DNA of 64,000 nt from an uncultured Prevotellaceae bacterium. GTDB lineage: Bacteria; Bacteroidota; Bacteroidia; Bacteroidales; Bacteroidaceae. The stretch is taken from NCBI GenBank assembly GCA_902776195.1, contig CACYPF010000006.1:62001-126000 (forward strand), read 5' to 3'. Each line of letters opens with the position of its first letter. Position 1 is the stretch's first letter. The notes beneath the pieces were generated by a model. The model searched no databases. It saw only the letters and a program-made list of their open reading frames with translations, and had not been told where the DNA came from. Positions 29,011 to 37,965 of this stretch are shown here, one piece after another. Both the position numbers and the translations under genes were made by a program.

Positions 29011-29035
29011 AGCTCACCTTCGGGTGAGCTTTTTT
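29011..29035 (+). terminator. rho-independent terminator
   Basis: AGCTCACC-TTCG-GGTGAGCT hairpin with a UUCG loop and a T-tract. Confidence 0.9.
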
Positions 29036-29077
29036 CTTCATTTGATGGGAACATGCCATCATTTGGAGAAAAAGTCG

Positions 29078-29085
29078 TATCTTTG
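29078..29085 (+). promoter_or_regulatory. promoter of the HAD phosphatase gene
   Basis: TATCTTTG followed by CA, 24 bp before the start codon. Confidence 0.65.
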
Positions 29086-29109
29086 CAACAATTTTAATAG
29101 TCACTTTGT

Positions 29110-29898
29110 ATGAGTAAAAGATATGCCCTTTTCTTCGATATCGATGGTACGCTGGTTAGTTTCAAGACACATGAGATACCGCCGTCTACCATCCTTGCAC
29201 TGACACAGGCAAAGGCTAACGGACACCACGTGTATATCGCTACAGGTCGACCGCCGATTATCCTTACGAACCTTGGTGCCATCGAACACCTCATTGACGG
29301 ATATATCACGACGAATGGAGCCTTGTGTTTCGTCGGTGACGAGTTTGTGACCTGCCAGCCCATTCCCAAGAGTGACGTGATGACCGTCGTTGAGGATTCG
29401 AAAGCTAAGGGATATAGCCTCATCGTTGTTGGCAAGAAAGACGTTGCCGTCCTTGACCCCACAGGTGATGTGGACCGTATCTTCCAACAGATGCTTGCCG
29501 TCAAGAATCTGGACAAGGCTTCGCCTTTGGAAGAGGTCCTGAAGCAGGATATCCTGCAACTGACACCCTTCTTCCCTGCTGATTATGAGCAGCAACTGAT
29601 GGCACGCTTACCCCAATGCATCTCGGGTCGTTGGCATCCTGAGTTTACGGATATCACGGCAAACGGAGCAGATAAGGGAAAGGGTATTGTCGCCATTGCC
29701 CGTCACGACGGTCTCGATATCAGCCAGACCATTGCTTTTGGTGATGGTGGCAATGACACATCCATGATTCTGCAGGCAGGTATCGGCATCGCCATGGGAA
29801 ATGCCATCGACGAGTTAAAACACCAGGCAGACTATGTCACCACCTCTGTCGATGATGACGGTGTTCTCAATGCCCTCCGCCACTATGGTATTGTTTGA
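29110..29898 (+). CDS. HAD-superfamily Cof-type sugar-phosphate phosphatase
   Basis: 262-residue cytosolic phosphatase. Motif I FFDIDGTLVSF (nucleophile D9 and acid D11), motif II TGRP, and motif IV GDGGNDTSMI with a Cof-type C2 cap between. Probable substrates are sugar phosphates or flavin/pyridoxal phosphates; the specific one cannot be told. Convergent with murQ. Confidence 0.92.
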   Translation: MSKRYALFFDIDGTLVSFKTHEIPPSTILALTQAKANGHHVYIATGRPPIILTNLGAIEHLIDGYITTNGALCFVGDEFVTCQPIPKSDVMTVVEDSKAKGYSLIVVGKKDVAVLDPTGDVDRIFQQMLAVKNLDKASPLEEVLKQDILQLTPFFPADYEQQLMARLPQCISGRWHPEFTDITANGADKGKGIVAIARHDGLDISQTIAFGDGGNDTSMILQAGIGIAMGNAIDELKHQADYVTTSVDDDGVLNALRHYGIV

Positions 29899-29912
29899 TT
29901 TTAAGATGGATG

Positions 29913-30734
29913 CTAACGGCTGGTAAGTTTCCGCTTGAGCACCCGATCGACACTTCCCTCCTCCAACAGATAGTGTTCGGCTTCATCATAGGGGATGCCC
30001 AGTGACTCCTGAATCATCCGGGTACCACGGTCCACCAGTTTGGCATTGGTCAGTTGCATCTTCACCATCCTGTTGCCTTTGACACGCCCTAAACGAATCA
30101 TCAGAGAGGTGGATATCATGTTCAGCACCATCTTCTGCGCCGTGCCGCTTTTCATCCTGCTGGAGCCCGTTACGAACTCAGGACCTACGATGGTCTCGAC
30201 AGGGAATTCCGCTGCCTCTGCCAAAGGTGTATGGGGATTACTGGTGATACAACCCGTTAACAGCCCTTTCTTTCTGGATGCTTTGACCGCTCCCACCACA
30301 TAGGGAGTAGTACCTGATGCCGCGATACCGATGACGGTATCATCTGCCGTAGGCTGATACGAAAGAATGTCCTGCCACCCCTTTTTAGAGTCATCCTCAG
30401 CCTTCTCCACCGCATGCCGCAGAGCCTCGTCACCACCAGCAATGATGCCAATGACCCAGTTGGCAGGAACACCGAATGTAGGAGGCAGTTCGCTGGCATC
30501 CAGCACGCCAAGCCGCCCACTGGTTCCGGCACCCACATAAAAGAGTCGTCCACCACACTTGAGTCGCGGTTCGATGGCTTCCACCAATGCCTCTATCTGT
30601 GGGATAGCCCTCTGCACAGCCTCAGCCACCAATGCGTCCTCCTCATTGATATGCTGCAGCAATTCCGCTACCGACATCTTTTCCAGATGGTCGAAGCGTG
30701 ACCGCTGTTCTGTGATTTTGTCTTGATGATTCAT
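29913..30734 (-). CDS. murQ: N-acetylmuramic acid 6-phosphate etherase
   Basis: Cleaves the lactyl ether of MurNAc-6-phosphate to give GlcNAc-6-phosphate in cell-wall recycling. 273 residues from the ATG at 30734 (18 further codons upstream overlap the promoter). SIS-fold features: GAGTSGRLGVLDASELPPTFG (about 65-85) and GSSRMKSGTAQKMVLNMIST (about 185-205). Promoter TACTTTTG on the minus strand at 30759-30766. No MurNAc transporter or kinase is next to it. Confidence 0.95.
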   Translation of the reverse strand: MNHQDKITEQRSRFDHLEKMSVAELLQHINEEDALVAEAVQRAIPQIEALVEAIEPRLKCGGRLFYVGAGTSGRLGVLDASELPPTFGVPANWVIGIIAGGDEALRHAVEKAEDDSKKGWQDILSYQPTADDTVIGIAASGTTPYVVGAVKASRKKGLLTGCITSNPHTPLAEAAEFPVETIVGPEFVTGSSRMKSGTAQKMVLNMISTSLMIRLGRVKGNRMVKMQLTNAKLVDRGTRMIQESLGIPYDEAEHYLLEEGSVDRVLKRKLTSR

Positions 30735-30787
30735 AACCCTTTTGTTCAGGTGACGATGCAAAAGTACGAAATAATTCTGAAACAACA

Positions 30788-30822
30788 AAAAGCACCACAG
30801 GTTTTGAGCCTGTGGTGCTTTT
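30788..30822 (-). terminator. terminator of frdCAB
   Basis: A 14-bp stem (AAAAGCACCACAGG with CCTGTGGTGCTTTT) ends the frd operon and lies just upstream of the murQ promoter. The T/A flanks allow it to work in both directions. Confidence 0.85.
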
Positions 30823-30841
30823 ATTATATTAATAAGGTGGA

Positions 30842-31600
30842 TTAGTCAGCCATCTTAGCCTTGATCATCTCACGGTTGAGACGAGCGATGTTGCTGATGG
30901 TCTCGTTCTTCGGACATACAGCCTCGCAGGCACGGGTATTGGTACAGTTACCAAAGCCCAGCTCATCCATCTTGGCAATCATGTTCTTCACACGGCGGGC
31001 AGCCTCTACGCGACCCTGAGGAAGCAGGGCGAGCTGAGATACCTTGCTGGATACGAAGAGCATGGCAGAGCCGTTCTTACAAGCAGCGACGCAAGCACCG
31101 CAGCCGATGCAGGAAGCGCAGTCCATTGCCTCGTCAGCGTCCTCCTTAGGAATAAGGATGGCGTTGGCATCCTGAGCCTGACCGGTACGGATAGTGGTAT
31201 AGCCACCAGCCTGGATAATCTTATCGAAGGCGTTACGGTCAACCATACAGTCCTTGATCACTGGGAAGGCTGCGGAGCGCCAAGGCTCAACAGTAATCAC
31301 GTCACCATCGTTGAAGCGGCGCATGTAGAGCTGACAGGTGGTAGCACCACGCTCTGTCTTGCCATGAGGTGTACCGTTGATATACAGAGAGCACATACCA
31401 CAGATACCCTCGCGGCAGTCGTGGTCGAAGACGAAAGGCTCCTTGCCCTCGTTGATCAGGTTCTCGTTCAGGATATCCAGCATCTCCAGGAAAGAGGTAT
31501 CATCGGGAATATCCTTCATATCGTAGCTATCGAAGTGACCCGCGTCTTTCGGACCATTCTGACGCCAGAACTTTATTGTAAAGCTTATATTCTTAGCCAT
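30842..31600 (-). CDS. frdB: fumarate reductase / succinate dehydrogenase iron-sulfur subunit
   Basis: Electron-transfer subunit of the quinol:fumarate reductase that produces succinate in anaerobic Bacteroidetes metabolism. 252 residues. [2Fe-2S] ligands are in CREGICGMC plus a downstream cysteine (TTCQLYM); the C-terminal ferredoxin part has [14 protein letters not shown] and [12 protein letters not shown] for the other clusters. 6 nt after frdA; last gene of the operon. Confidence 0.95.
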   Translation of the reverse strand: MAKNISFTIKFWRQNGPKDAGHFDSYDMKDIPDDTSFLEMLDILNENLINEGKEPFVFDHDCREGICGMCSLYINGTPHGKTERGATTCQLYMRRFNDGDVITVEPWRSAAFPVIKDCMVDRNAFDKIIQAGGYTTIRTGQAQDANAILIPKEDADEAMDCASCIGCGACVAACKNGSAMLFVSSKVSQLALLPQGRVEAARRVKNMIAKMDELGFGNCTNTRACEAVCPKNETISNIARLNREMIKAKMAD

Positions 31601-31606
31601 AATTTC

Positions 31607-33586
31607 TTAGTTTTTATAGTTACGTGTCTGTACCTTAATAGCCTCGTACTCCAGTGGCTCCTTAATCAGCTCAGGCTCGTTGCCCTTGCCTTTATACTCC
31701 CAGCAGCCTACATAGAAGTAGTTCTCGTCATCGCGCTTAGCCTCGCCTTCCTCTGTCTGGTACTCCTCGCGGAAGTGACCACCACAAGACTCGTTACGAG
31801 AGAGAGCATCGAAAGCGACGAGCTGACCCATGGTGAAGAAGTCACGCAGGTGGATAGCCTTGTCGAGCTCCACATTCAGACCCTCCTTCGTTCCAGGAAC
31901 GAACAGGTTGGTGTCGAACTCCTTCTCCAGCTCGTGCATCTTCTTCAGACCAGTCTTCAGACCCTCAGCGGTGCGACCCATACCGACATACTCCCACATG
32001 ATGTGACCGAGCTCCTTATGGATAGAGTCAACAGAACGCTTACCCTTGATATTCATCAGACGGTCAATCTCTGCGGCAACACCCTTCTCTGCCTCATCGA
32101 ACTCAGGACGGTCTGTGGGAACCTTCGGCCATACAGCCTGGTCAGCAAGGTAGTTCTGGATGGTGTAAGGCAGTACGAAGTAACCATCAGCAAGACCCTG
32201 CATCAGTGCAGAAGCACCCAGACGGTTAGCACCATGGTCAGAGAAGTTACACTCACCGATAGCGAACAGACCAGGAATGGTGGTCTGCAGCTCATAGTCT
32301 ACCCAGATACCACCCATCGTGTAGTGGATAGCAGGATAAATCATCATGGGCTTATAATACTTCACGCCATTGATCTCGTTAGCGACATCGCCAGGGAACA
32401 CGTCGGTGATCTCCTCGTACATCTCGAAGAGGTTACCATAACGCTGCATGATAACATCGAGGCCGAGGCGGTTGATAGACTCAGAGAAGTCGAGGAACAC
32501 AGCAAGACCAGTGTTATTCACACCAAAGCCCTTGTCGCAACGCTCCTTGGCAGCACGCGAAGCAACGTCACGGGGAACAAGGTTACCGAATGCAGGATAA
32601 CGGCGCTCCAAGTAGTAGTCGCGGTCCTCCTCGGGAATCTCCCAACCCTGCTTGGTACCAGCCTGTAATGCCTTGGCATCCTCTATCTTCTTAGGAACCC
32701 AGATACGACCGTCGTTACGCAGTGACTCAGACATCAGTGTCAGCTTAGACTGCTTGTCACCATGAACGGGGATACAGGTGGGGTGAATCTGCACGTAAGA
32801 GGGATTAGCAAAGTAAGCACCCTTACGATAGCACTGAACGGCAGCGGTGCAGTTGCAACCCATGGCATTGGTAGAGAGGAAGTAAGTGTTTCCATAACCA
32901 CCAGTGGCGATGACAACGGCATTGGCACTGAAACGCTCCAGCTCACCGGTAACGAGGTTCTTGGCGATGATACCACGGGCACGACCGTCAACGATAACCA
33001 CGTCCTCCATCTCATAACGAGTGTAGAGCTTTACCTTACCAGCCTTCACCTGACAAGAGAGAGAAGAGTAAGCACCCAACAGGAGCTGCTGACCAGTCTG
33101 ACCCTTGGCATAGAATGTACGGCTTACCTGAGCACCACCGAATGAGCGGTTGGCAAGCATACCACCATACTCACGGGCAAAGGGAACACCCTGAGCCACA
33201 CACTGGTCGATGATATTGTTGCTGACCTCGGCAAGACGATATACATTAGCCTCACGAGCACGGTAGTCACCACCCTTTACGGTGTCGTAGAACAGACGAT
33301 AGACAGAGTCACCATCATTCTGATAACACTTGGCGGCGTTGATACCACCCTGTGCAGCGATAGAGTGTGCACGACGGGGAGAGTCCTGGATACACAGGTT
33401 AATCACATTGAAGCCCATCTCACCTAATGAAGCAGCAGCCGATGCACCGGCAAGACCGGTACCTACGACAATCACGTCGAGCTTCAGCTTGTTCTTAGGA
33501 TTCACGAGACGCTGATGAGCCTTATATTCCTTCCATTTCTCAGGTACTGGACCTGCGGGAATCTTAGAATCTAATACTTTTGCCAT
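31607..33586 (-). CDS. frdA: fumarate reductase / succinate dehydrogenase flavoprotein subunit
   Basis: Catalytic subunit with covalently bound FAD. 659 residues. The dinucleotide motif [17 protein letters not shown] (about 41-57) and the FAD-linking histidine region [13 protein letters not shown] are present, with the active-site segments MGGIWVDYE and [15 protein letters not shown]. The length fits the B-type enzymes of Wolinella and Bacteroides. Directly follows frdC. Confidence 0.96.
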   Translation of the reverse strand: MAKVLDSKIPAGPVPEKWKEYKAHQRLVNPKNKLKLDVIVVGTGLAGASAAASLGEMGFNVINLCIQDSPRRAHSIAAQGGINAAKCYQNDGDSVYRLFYDTVKGGDYRAREANVYRLAEVSNNIIDQCVAQGVPFAREYGGMLANRSFGGAQVSRTFYAKGQTGQQLLLGAYSSLSCQVKAGKVKLYTRYEMEDVVIVDGRARGIIAKNLVTGELERFSANAVVIATGGYGNTYFLSTNAMGCNCTAAVQCYRKGAYFANPSYVQIHPTCIPVHGDKQSKLTLMSESLRNDGRIWVPKKIEDAKALQAGTKQGWEIPEEDRDYYLERRYPAFGNLVPRDVASRAAKERCDKGFGVNNTGLAVFLDFSESINRLGLDVIMQRYGNLFEMYEEITDVFPGDVANEINGVKYYKPMMIYPAIHYTMGGIWVDYELQTTIPGLFAIGECNFSDHGANRLGASALMQGLADGYFVLPYTIQNYLADQAVWPKVPTDRPEFDEAEKGVAAEIDRLMNIKGKRSVDSIHKELGHIMWEYVGMGRTAEGLKTGLKKMHELEKEFDTNLFVPGTKEGLNVELDKAIHLRDFFTMGQLVAFDALSRNESCGGHFREEYQTEEGEAKRDDENYFYVGCWEYKGKGNEPELIKEPLEYEAIKVQTRNYKN

Positions 33587-33616
33587 AACTTTTCAAAGTA
33601 ATTTAAGGTTTAACAA

Positions 33617-34306
33617 TTAACCTGCATAGCAACAAAGGCTGGGAGCGCACTTGAAGGCGAAAGCCAGAATAACTACGAGGAAACCAAGCATCAGCAGCGT
33701 CACATAAATGAAGCCGATGACACGCCAGCGGTTGAACCAGATCTTACCACTGATACCCAGTGTCTGCATGGCAGACCAGAAACCGTGGGTAAGATGGAAC
33801 CAGATAGCACAGATCCAGATGACATAGAGCACCACATAGACGGGGTTGCCGAATGTGTCAATGATGAATGCGAAACCATCGGAGGGCAGATGACCACTCG
33901 TGAAGCCGACAATCTCAGCAAACATCATGTTGTACCAGAAATTGAACAGGTGGAGCAACAGACCCAGCAGGATAATGATACCCAGCACGAGCATGTTCTG
34001 TGATGCCCACTCAACCTTTTCAGGTTTCTCTGTCACTGCATAACGCTCCTGTCCACGAGCAGTACGGTTCTGCGCTGTCAGGATAAATGCGAAAACGATG
34101 TGAATAACAGCCAAGGCAGCCAGTCCCAGTGTAGCCACAACAGCATACCAGTTGGCACCCAGCAGTTCACAAATCATGTTGTAAGCCTTACCGGAGAAAA
34201 GTGCGACAATGTTCATGGCGCAATGGAACGTCAAGAACAGAATCAGCGCAATACCCGTTACGGACATTACAACCTTACGACCAATTGATGAATTGATTAA
34301 CCACAT
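33617..34306 (-). CDS. frdC: fumarate reductase / succinate dehydrogenase cytochrome b subunit
   Basis: 229-residue diheme cytochrome b membrane anchor with five predicted membrane helices (about 12-35, 55-80, 100-125, 155-175, 195-220). Histidines in the helices (FHCAMN, AVIHIVFAF, LLLHLFNF, IWFHLTHGFW) can serve as heme ligands. It passes electrons from menaquinol to FrdAB. First gene of frdCAB. Confidence 0.93.
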   Translation of the reverse strand: MWLINSSIGRKVVMSVTGIALILFLTFHCAMNIVALFSGKAYNMICELLGANWYAVVATLGLAALAVIHIVFAFILTAQNRTARGQERYAVTEKPEKVEWASQNMLVLGIIILLGLLLHLFNFWYNMMFAEIVGFTSGHLPSDGFAFIIDTFGNPVYVVLYVIWICAIWFHLTHGFWSAMQTLGISGKIWFNRWRVIGFIYVTLLMLGFLVVILAFAFKCAPSLCCYAG

Positions 34307-34372
34307 AAAAACTATAGTATTAAATTAATATTAATTACCCATTAATAAGTATGTACACGTACATTTAGGCTA

Positions 34373-34380
34373 CAAAATTA
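34373..34380 (-). promoter_or_regulatory. likely frdCAB promoter
   Basis: TAATTTTG box on the minus strand about 65 bp before frdC. A short TGTACACGTACA palindrome-like motif lies just downstream (about 34352-34363) and could bind a regulator. Confidence 0.45.
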
Positions 34381-34445
34381 CTATAAAATTATGAATCCCG
34401 CAAACGTTTTCGTTAGAAAATGGATTATTTATACAAAATATACTG

Positions 34446-34453
34446 TATCTTTG
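34446..34453 (+). promoter_or_regulatory. promoter of the EamA transporter gene
   Basis: TATCTTTG, ending 9 nt before the ATG, so the mRNA leader is only a few nucleotides long. Confidence 0.6.
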
Positions 34454-34462
34454 CATCCTCGA

Positions 34463-35380
34463 ATGGCTTACCTTGGTGAATTAATCTCTATCGGCGTGGC
34501 ATTCTCATGGACCGCTACCGCCTTGTTGAGTGAGTTTGGCAGCAAACGGTTAGGGAACCTGACGCTCAACGTATTGCGCATGGCATTGGCATTACTGTTT
34601 TCGGTAGTGCTCTTTTGGGTCGTTATCGGCACTCCCTTCCCTACAGGAATCTCGACGGCTGCATGTGGCTGGATGTTACTTTCCGGACTGGTAGGCTATG
34701 TCATAGGTGACTTCTGCCTGTTCCAGTGTTACATCATCATCGGCTCGCGGTATGGTCAGTTGTTCATGACACTGGCTCCCCTTGCCGCTGCCTTCATGGC
34801 TTGGATCACCCTTGGACAACAGATGTCACCTATGAGTATTATAGCCATGCTCATCACCCTGGCAGGTATCAGCATATCTGTCTTGGGAAGAGGGGAACAC
34901 CATCGTGTCTCCCTGAAACTGCCTTTGAGTGGTGTGCTCTTTGCCATTGGTGCTGCCGTCTGCCAGGGTGTGGGACTGGTGCTAAGCAAGATTGGCATGG
35001 ACCATTATGACAGCACGCAGATGCCAGCTTGGATGATACCGTTCAGTGCTAATTTCCTTCGTTGTATAGCTGGTATCATAGGATTCACGATATTACTCTA
35101 TTTCAAAGAAGGGCTGCAACCTCTTCGTGATGCCATCCATGACCGTAAGGGTATCATGGTGGCAACAGCAACGACCATCTTCGGACCTTTTGTGGGTGTC
35201 GGCTTCTCGCTGATGGCAGTACAATATACCAGTGCGGGTATTGCCTCTACCCTCATGGCACTGACACCTATTATCATCATCCTGCCCTCGTACTGGTTGT
35301 TCCGTCAGCCCATCACATGGCGTACCGTCCTCGGTGCTGTCATTTCAGTAATAGGTGTCAGCCTGTTCTTCCTTGGGTGA
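34463..35380 (+). CDS. EamA/DMT-family transporter
   Basis: 305 residues with ten hydrophobic segments arranged as two EamA repeats (about 1-140 and 150-300), the drug/metabolite exporter topology. The start at 34463 (MAYLGEL) sits directly behind a TATCTTTG box; the longer in-frame start at 34391 would lie upstream of that promoter. The substrate is unknown. Confidence 0.87.
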   Translation: MAYLGELISIGVAFSWTATALLSEFGSKRLGNLTLNVLRMALALLFSVVLFWVVIGTPFPTGISTAACGWMLLSGLVGYVIGDFCLFQCYIIIGSRYGQLFMTLAPLAAAFMAWITLGQQMSPMSIIAMLITLAGISISVLGRGEHHRVSLKLPLSGVLFAIGAAVCQGVGLVLSKIGMDHYDSTQMPAWMIPFSANFLRCIAGIIGFTILLYFKEGLQPLRDAIHDRKGIMVATATTIFGPFVGVGFSLMAVQYTSAGIASTLMALTPIIIILPSYWLFRQPITWRTVLGAVISVIGVSLFFLG

Positions 35381-35418
35381 TTTTAAGGAATAAATTTGGG
35401 ATTTCACTCGATTTGCAC

Positions 35419-35426
35419 TACCTTTG
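35419..35426 (+). promoter_or_regulatory. mnmG promoter, probably leaderless
   Basis: TACCTTTG followed by CAGC and then the ATG at 35431. The spacing leaves practically no 5' leader. A TTTG at about 35396 is a fitting -33 element. Confidence 0.6.
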
Positions 35427-35430
35427 CAGC

Positions 35431-37350
35431 ATGATAATGAATTATGACGTATTGGTTATCGGAGGTGGTCATGCTGGTTGCGAAGCTGCTTGTGCCTCGG
35501 CAAACATGGGAGCAAAGACCTGTCTGGTAACGATGGATATGAACAAGATCGCGCAGATGTCGTGCAACCCTGCCGTAGGTGGTATTGCCAAAGGACAGAT
35601 TGTGCGGGAGATTGACGCATTGGGAGGACAGATGGGTCTCGTGACGGATGCGACAGCCATCCAGTTCCGAATGCTTAACCGCAGTAAAGGACCTGCCATG
35701 TGGAGCCCTCGTGCCCAATGTGACCGTGGAAAGTTTATCTGGGAATGGCGTCGTGTCCTGGACCATACCGACAACCTCGATATCTGGCAAGACCAGGCTG
35801 ATGAGTTGCTGGTGGAGTCTGTTACGGTGACACAGCAACAGACGAAGCAGGTGGTAGGAGTGAAGACCATCTGGGGCGTGGAGCTGCGAGCCAAAGCTGT
35901 CATCGTGACGGCAGGAACTTTCCTCAATGGCTTGATGCACATAGGACGGAAAATGGTACCCGGTGGTCGTATCGCCGAGCCGGCAGTGCCCCATTTCACC
36001 GAGAGTATTACCCGTCATGGGGTACACTCAGAGCGTATGAAGACCGGAACCCCTGTACGCATCGACAAACGCTCCGTTCACTTCGAGGATTTGGAGATAC
36101 AGGAGGGGGAGCATGACTTCCATCAGTTCTCCTATATGAGTGAGGCTCGTCCTCTGCCCCAACTGACCTGCTGGACCTGTAACACCAATGCGAAAGTACA
36201 TGAGACCTTACGTTCCGGACTGAACGACTCCCCACTCTATAACGGGCAGATACAGTCTATCGGTCCACGCTATTGTCCCTCGATAGAGACGAAACTTGTC
36301 ACCTTCCCTGACCGTGAGCAACACCCGTTGTTCCTCGAACCAGAGGGTACAAATACCAACGAGCTATACCTAAATGGTTTCTCATCCTCATTGCCGATGG
36401 ATGTGCAGATAGCAGCCCTGAGACATATCCCAGCTTTCAGAGACTTGAAAGTATACCGTCCCGGCTATGCCATCGAGTATGATTTCTTCGATCCCACCCA
36501 ACTCAAACACTCGTTGGAATCGAAAATCATCAGTGGACTGTTCATGGCAGGACAGGTGAATGGCACTACCGGCTATGAGGAAGCGGGAGGACAAGGAACT
36601 GTGGCTGGTATCAATGCGGCACTCTATGCAGGGAGCAATGGTTGCAACACGGTCGCAACGAACAATACCTTTGTGCTTCACAGGGATGAGGCATATATCG
36701 GAGTGCTGATTGACGACTTAGTGACGAAAGGAGTGGACGAGCCCTATCGTATGTTTACCTCCCGTGCGGAATATCGTATCCTGCTAAGACAAGACGATGC
36801 GGACGCACGACTGACCGAGAAAGCCTACGAATTAGGTATCGCTAAAAGAGACCGATACGACTGGTGGATAGAGAAGAAGAAACATATCGAAGAAATCGAG
36901 CAATTCTGCAAGACGTTCCCCATCAAACCGAAGAACATCAATGGTGCACTGGAAGCGCTCGGCTCTACCCCACTCGTCTATGGCTGTAAACTCGAAGACC
37001 TCATCGCACGACCAGAGTTGAACTTTGAGAAACTGCAGGAAGTGATTCCTGAACTCAAGGAAATCCTGAATCGCCCATCCCAACGCAAAGAGGAAATAGC
37101 AGAAGCTGCAGAGGTACACATCAAGTATAAAGGGTATATCGAACGGGAACGTATCGTTGCTGACAAGATGCACCGCTTGGAGAATATCAAAATCAAAGGG
37201 CGCTTCAACTATAACGAAATGCAGCAGCTCAGCACGGAGGCACGTCAGAAACTCACCGCCATCGACCCAGAGACATTGGCACAAGCAAGTAGAATACCAG
37301 GAGTATCACCCAGTGATATCAACGTGATGTTGGTACTGATGGGAAGATAA
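35431..37350 (+). CDS. mnmG: tRNA uridine-5-carboxymethylaminomethyl modification enzyme MnmG (GidA)
   Basis: FAD-dependent partner of MnmE that makes cmnm5U at tRNA wobble positions. 639 residues from the ATG at 35431 (or 635+ from 35437). FAD motif VIGGGHAGCEAACASANMG at the N-terminus, the conserved PGYAIEYDFF region and a helical C-terminal domain. It heads the mnmG-apt-uvrC group; gidA-like genes are often origin-proximal, and here a parS-like site abuts its stop codon. Confidence 0.96.
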   Translation: MIMNYDVLVIGGGHAGCEAACASANMGAKTCLVTMDMNKIAQMSCNPAVGGIAKGQIVREIDALGGQMGLVTDATAIQFRMLNRSKGPAMWSPRAQCDRGKFIWEWRRVLDHTDNLDIWQDQADELLVESVTVTQQQTKQVVGVKTIWGVELRAKAVIVTAGTFLNGLMHIGRKMVPGGRIAEPAVPHFTESITRHGVHSERMKTGTPVRIDKRSVHFEDLEIQEGEHDFHQFSYMSEARPLPQLTCWTCNTNAKVHETLRSGLNDSPLYNGQIQSIGPRYCPSIETKLVTFPDREQHPLFLEPEGTNTNELYLNGFSSSLPMDVQIAALRHIPAFRDLKVYRPGYAIEYDFFDPTQLKHSLESKIISGLFMAGQVNGTTGYEEAGGQGTVAGINAALYAGSNGCNTVATNNTFVLHRDEAYIGVLIDDLVTKGVDEPYRMFTSRAEYRILLRQDDADARLTEKAYELGIAKRDRYDWWIEKKKHIEEIEQFCKTFPIKPKNINGALEALGSTPLVYGCKLEDLIARPELNFEKLQEVIPELKEILNRPSQRKEEIAEAAEVHIKYKGYIERERIVADKMHRLENIKIKGRFNYNEMQQLSTEARQKLTAIDPETLAQASRIPGVSPSDINVMLVLMGR

Positions 37351-37366
37351 CGTTCCACGTGAAACA
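37351..37366. promoter_or_regulatory. parS-like ParB-binding site 1
   Basis: CGTTCCACGTGAAACA matches the parS consensus TGTTNCACGTGAAACA at 15 of 16 positions and begins directly after the mnmG stop codon. Confidence 0.75.
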
Positions 37367-37412
37367 TTAAAGCATGAAACATAAGTAACAATAACGAATA
37401 AACCAATTGATT

Positions 37413-37943
37413 ATGAACAACAAAACATTGATGGAGCATCTGCGTTGCATACCAGATTTTCCGAAGAAAGGAATCAATTTCAGAGATGTCACTACCCTCT
37501 ACAAAGATGCAGAGTGCATGAAGATTATGCTAGACGAAATGTACGAGCTCTACAAAGACAAAGGGATTACCAAGATTGTCGGGGTAGAATCACGAGGTTT
37601 CGTCATGGCTGCCGCATTAGCTGCAAAGATAGGTGCAGGTGTAGTACTGGCAAGAAAACCTGGGAAGTTACCCGCTACCGTCATTAAAGAGTCATTCACC
37701 AAGGAGTATGGAGTGGACATCGTAGAGATGCACATCGACTCTATCGATGAGAATGATGTCGTTTTGATCCACGACGACTTGTTAGCGACTGGTGGTACCG
37801 CACTTGCCACCTATAAACTCGTGAAACACTTCCACCCCAAAAACATCTATATGAATTTCATTATAGAGATTACAGACGAGGGATTGCACGGCAGAGACAA
37901 ATTCAAAGGCTTAGTAGATGTTACTACCTTGATGGTCGTCTAA
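37413..37943 (+). CDS. apt: adenine phosphoribosyltransferase
   Basis: Purine salvage: adenine plus PRPP to AMP. 176 residues from the ATG at 37413. PRPP-binding motif VVLIHDDLLATGGTA (about 118-132) and the N-terminal region DFPKKGINFRDVT typical of Apt. Lies between two parS-like sites. Confidence 0.96.
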   Translation: MNNKTLMEHLRCIPDFPKKGINFRDVTTLYKDAECMKIMLDEMYELYKDKGITKIVGVESRGFVMAAALAAKIGAGVVLARKPGKLPATVIKESFTKEYGVDIVEMHIDSIDENDVVLIHDDLLATGGTALATYKLVKHFHPKNIYMNFIIEITDEGLHGRDKFKGLVDVTTLMVV

Positions 37944-37959
37944 CGTTCCACGTGAAACA
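37944..37959. promoter_or_regulatory. parS-like ParB-binding site 2
   Basis: The same 16-mer as site 1, again directly after a TAA stop (apt) and 6 nt before uvrC. The identity spans TAACGTTCCACGTGAAACAT at both places. Confidence 0.75.
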
Positions 37960-37965
37960 TTTGGC

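Noticed and set aside
31364-32668. Long plus-strand open frame (434 codons) opposite frdB/frdA
   Set aside because: Antisense shadow of well-conserved genes; no promoter or family match.
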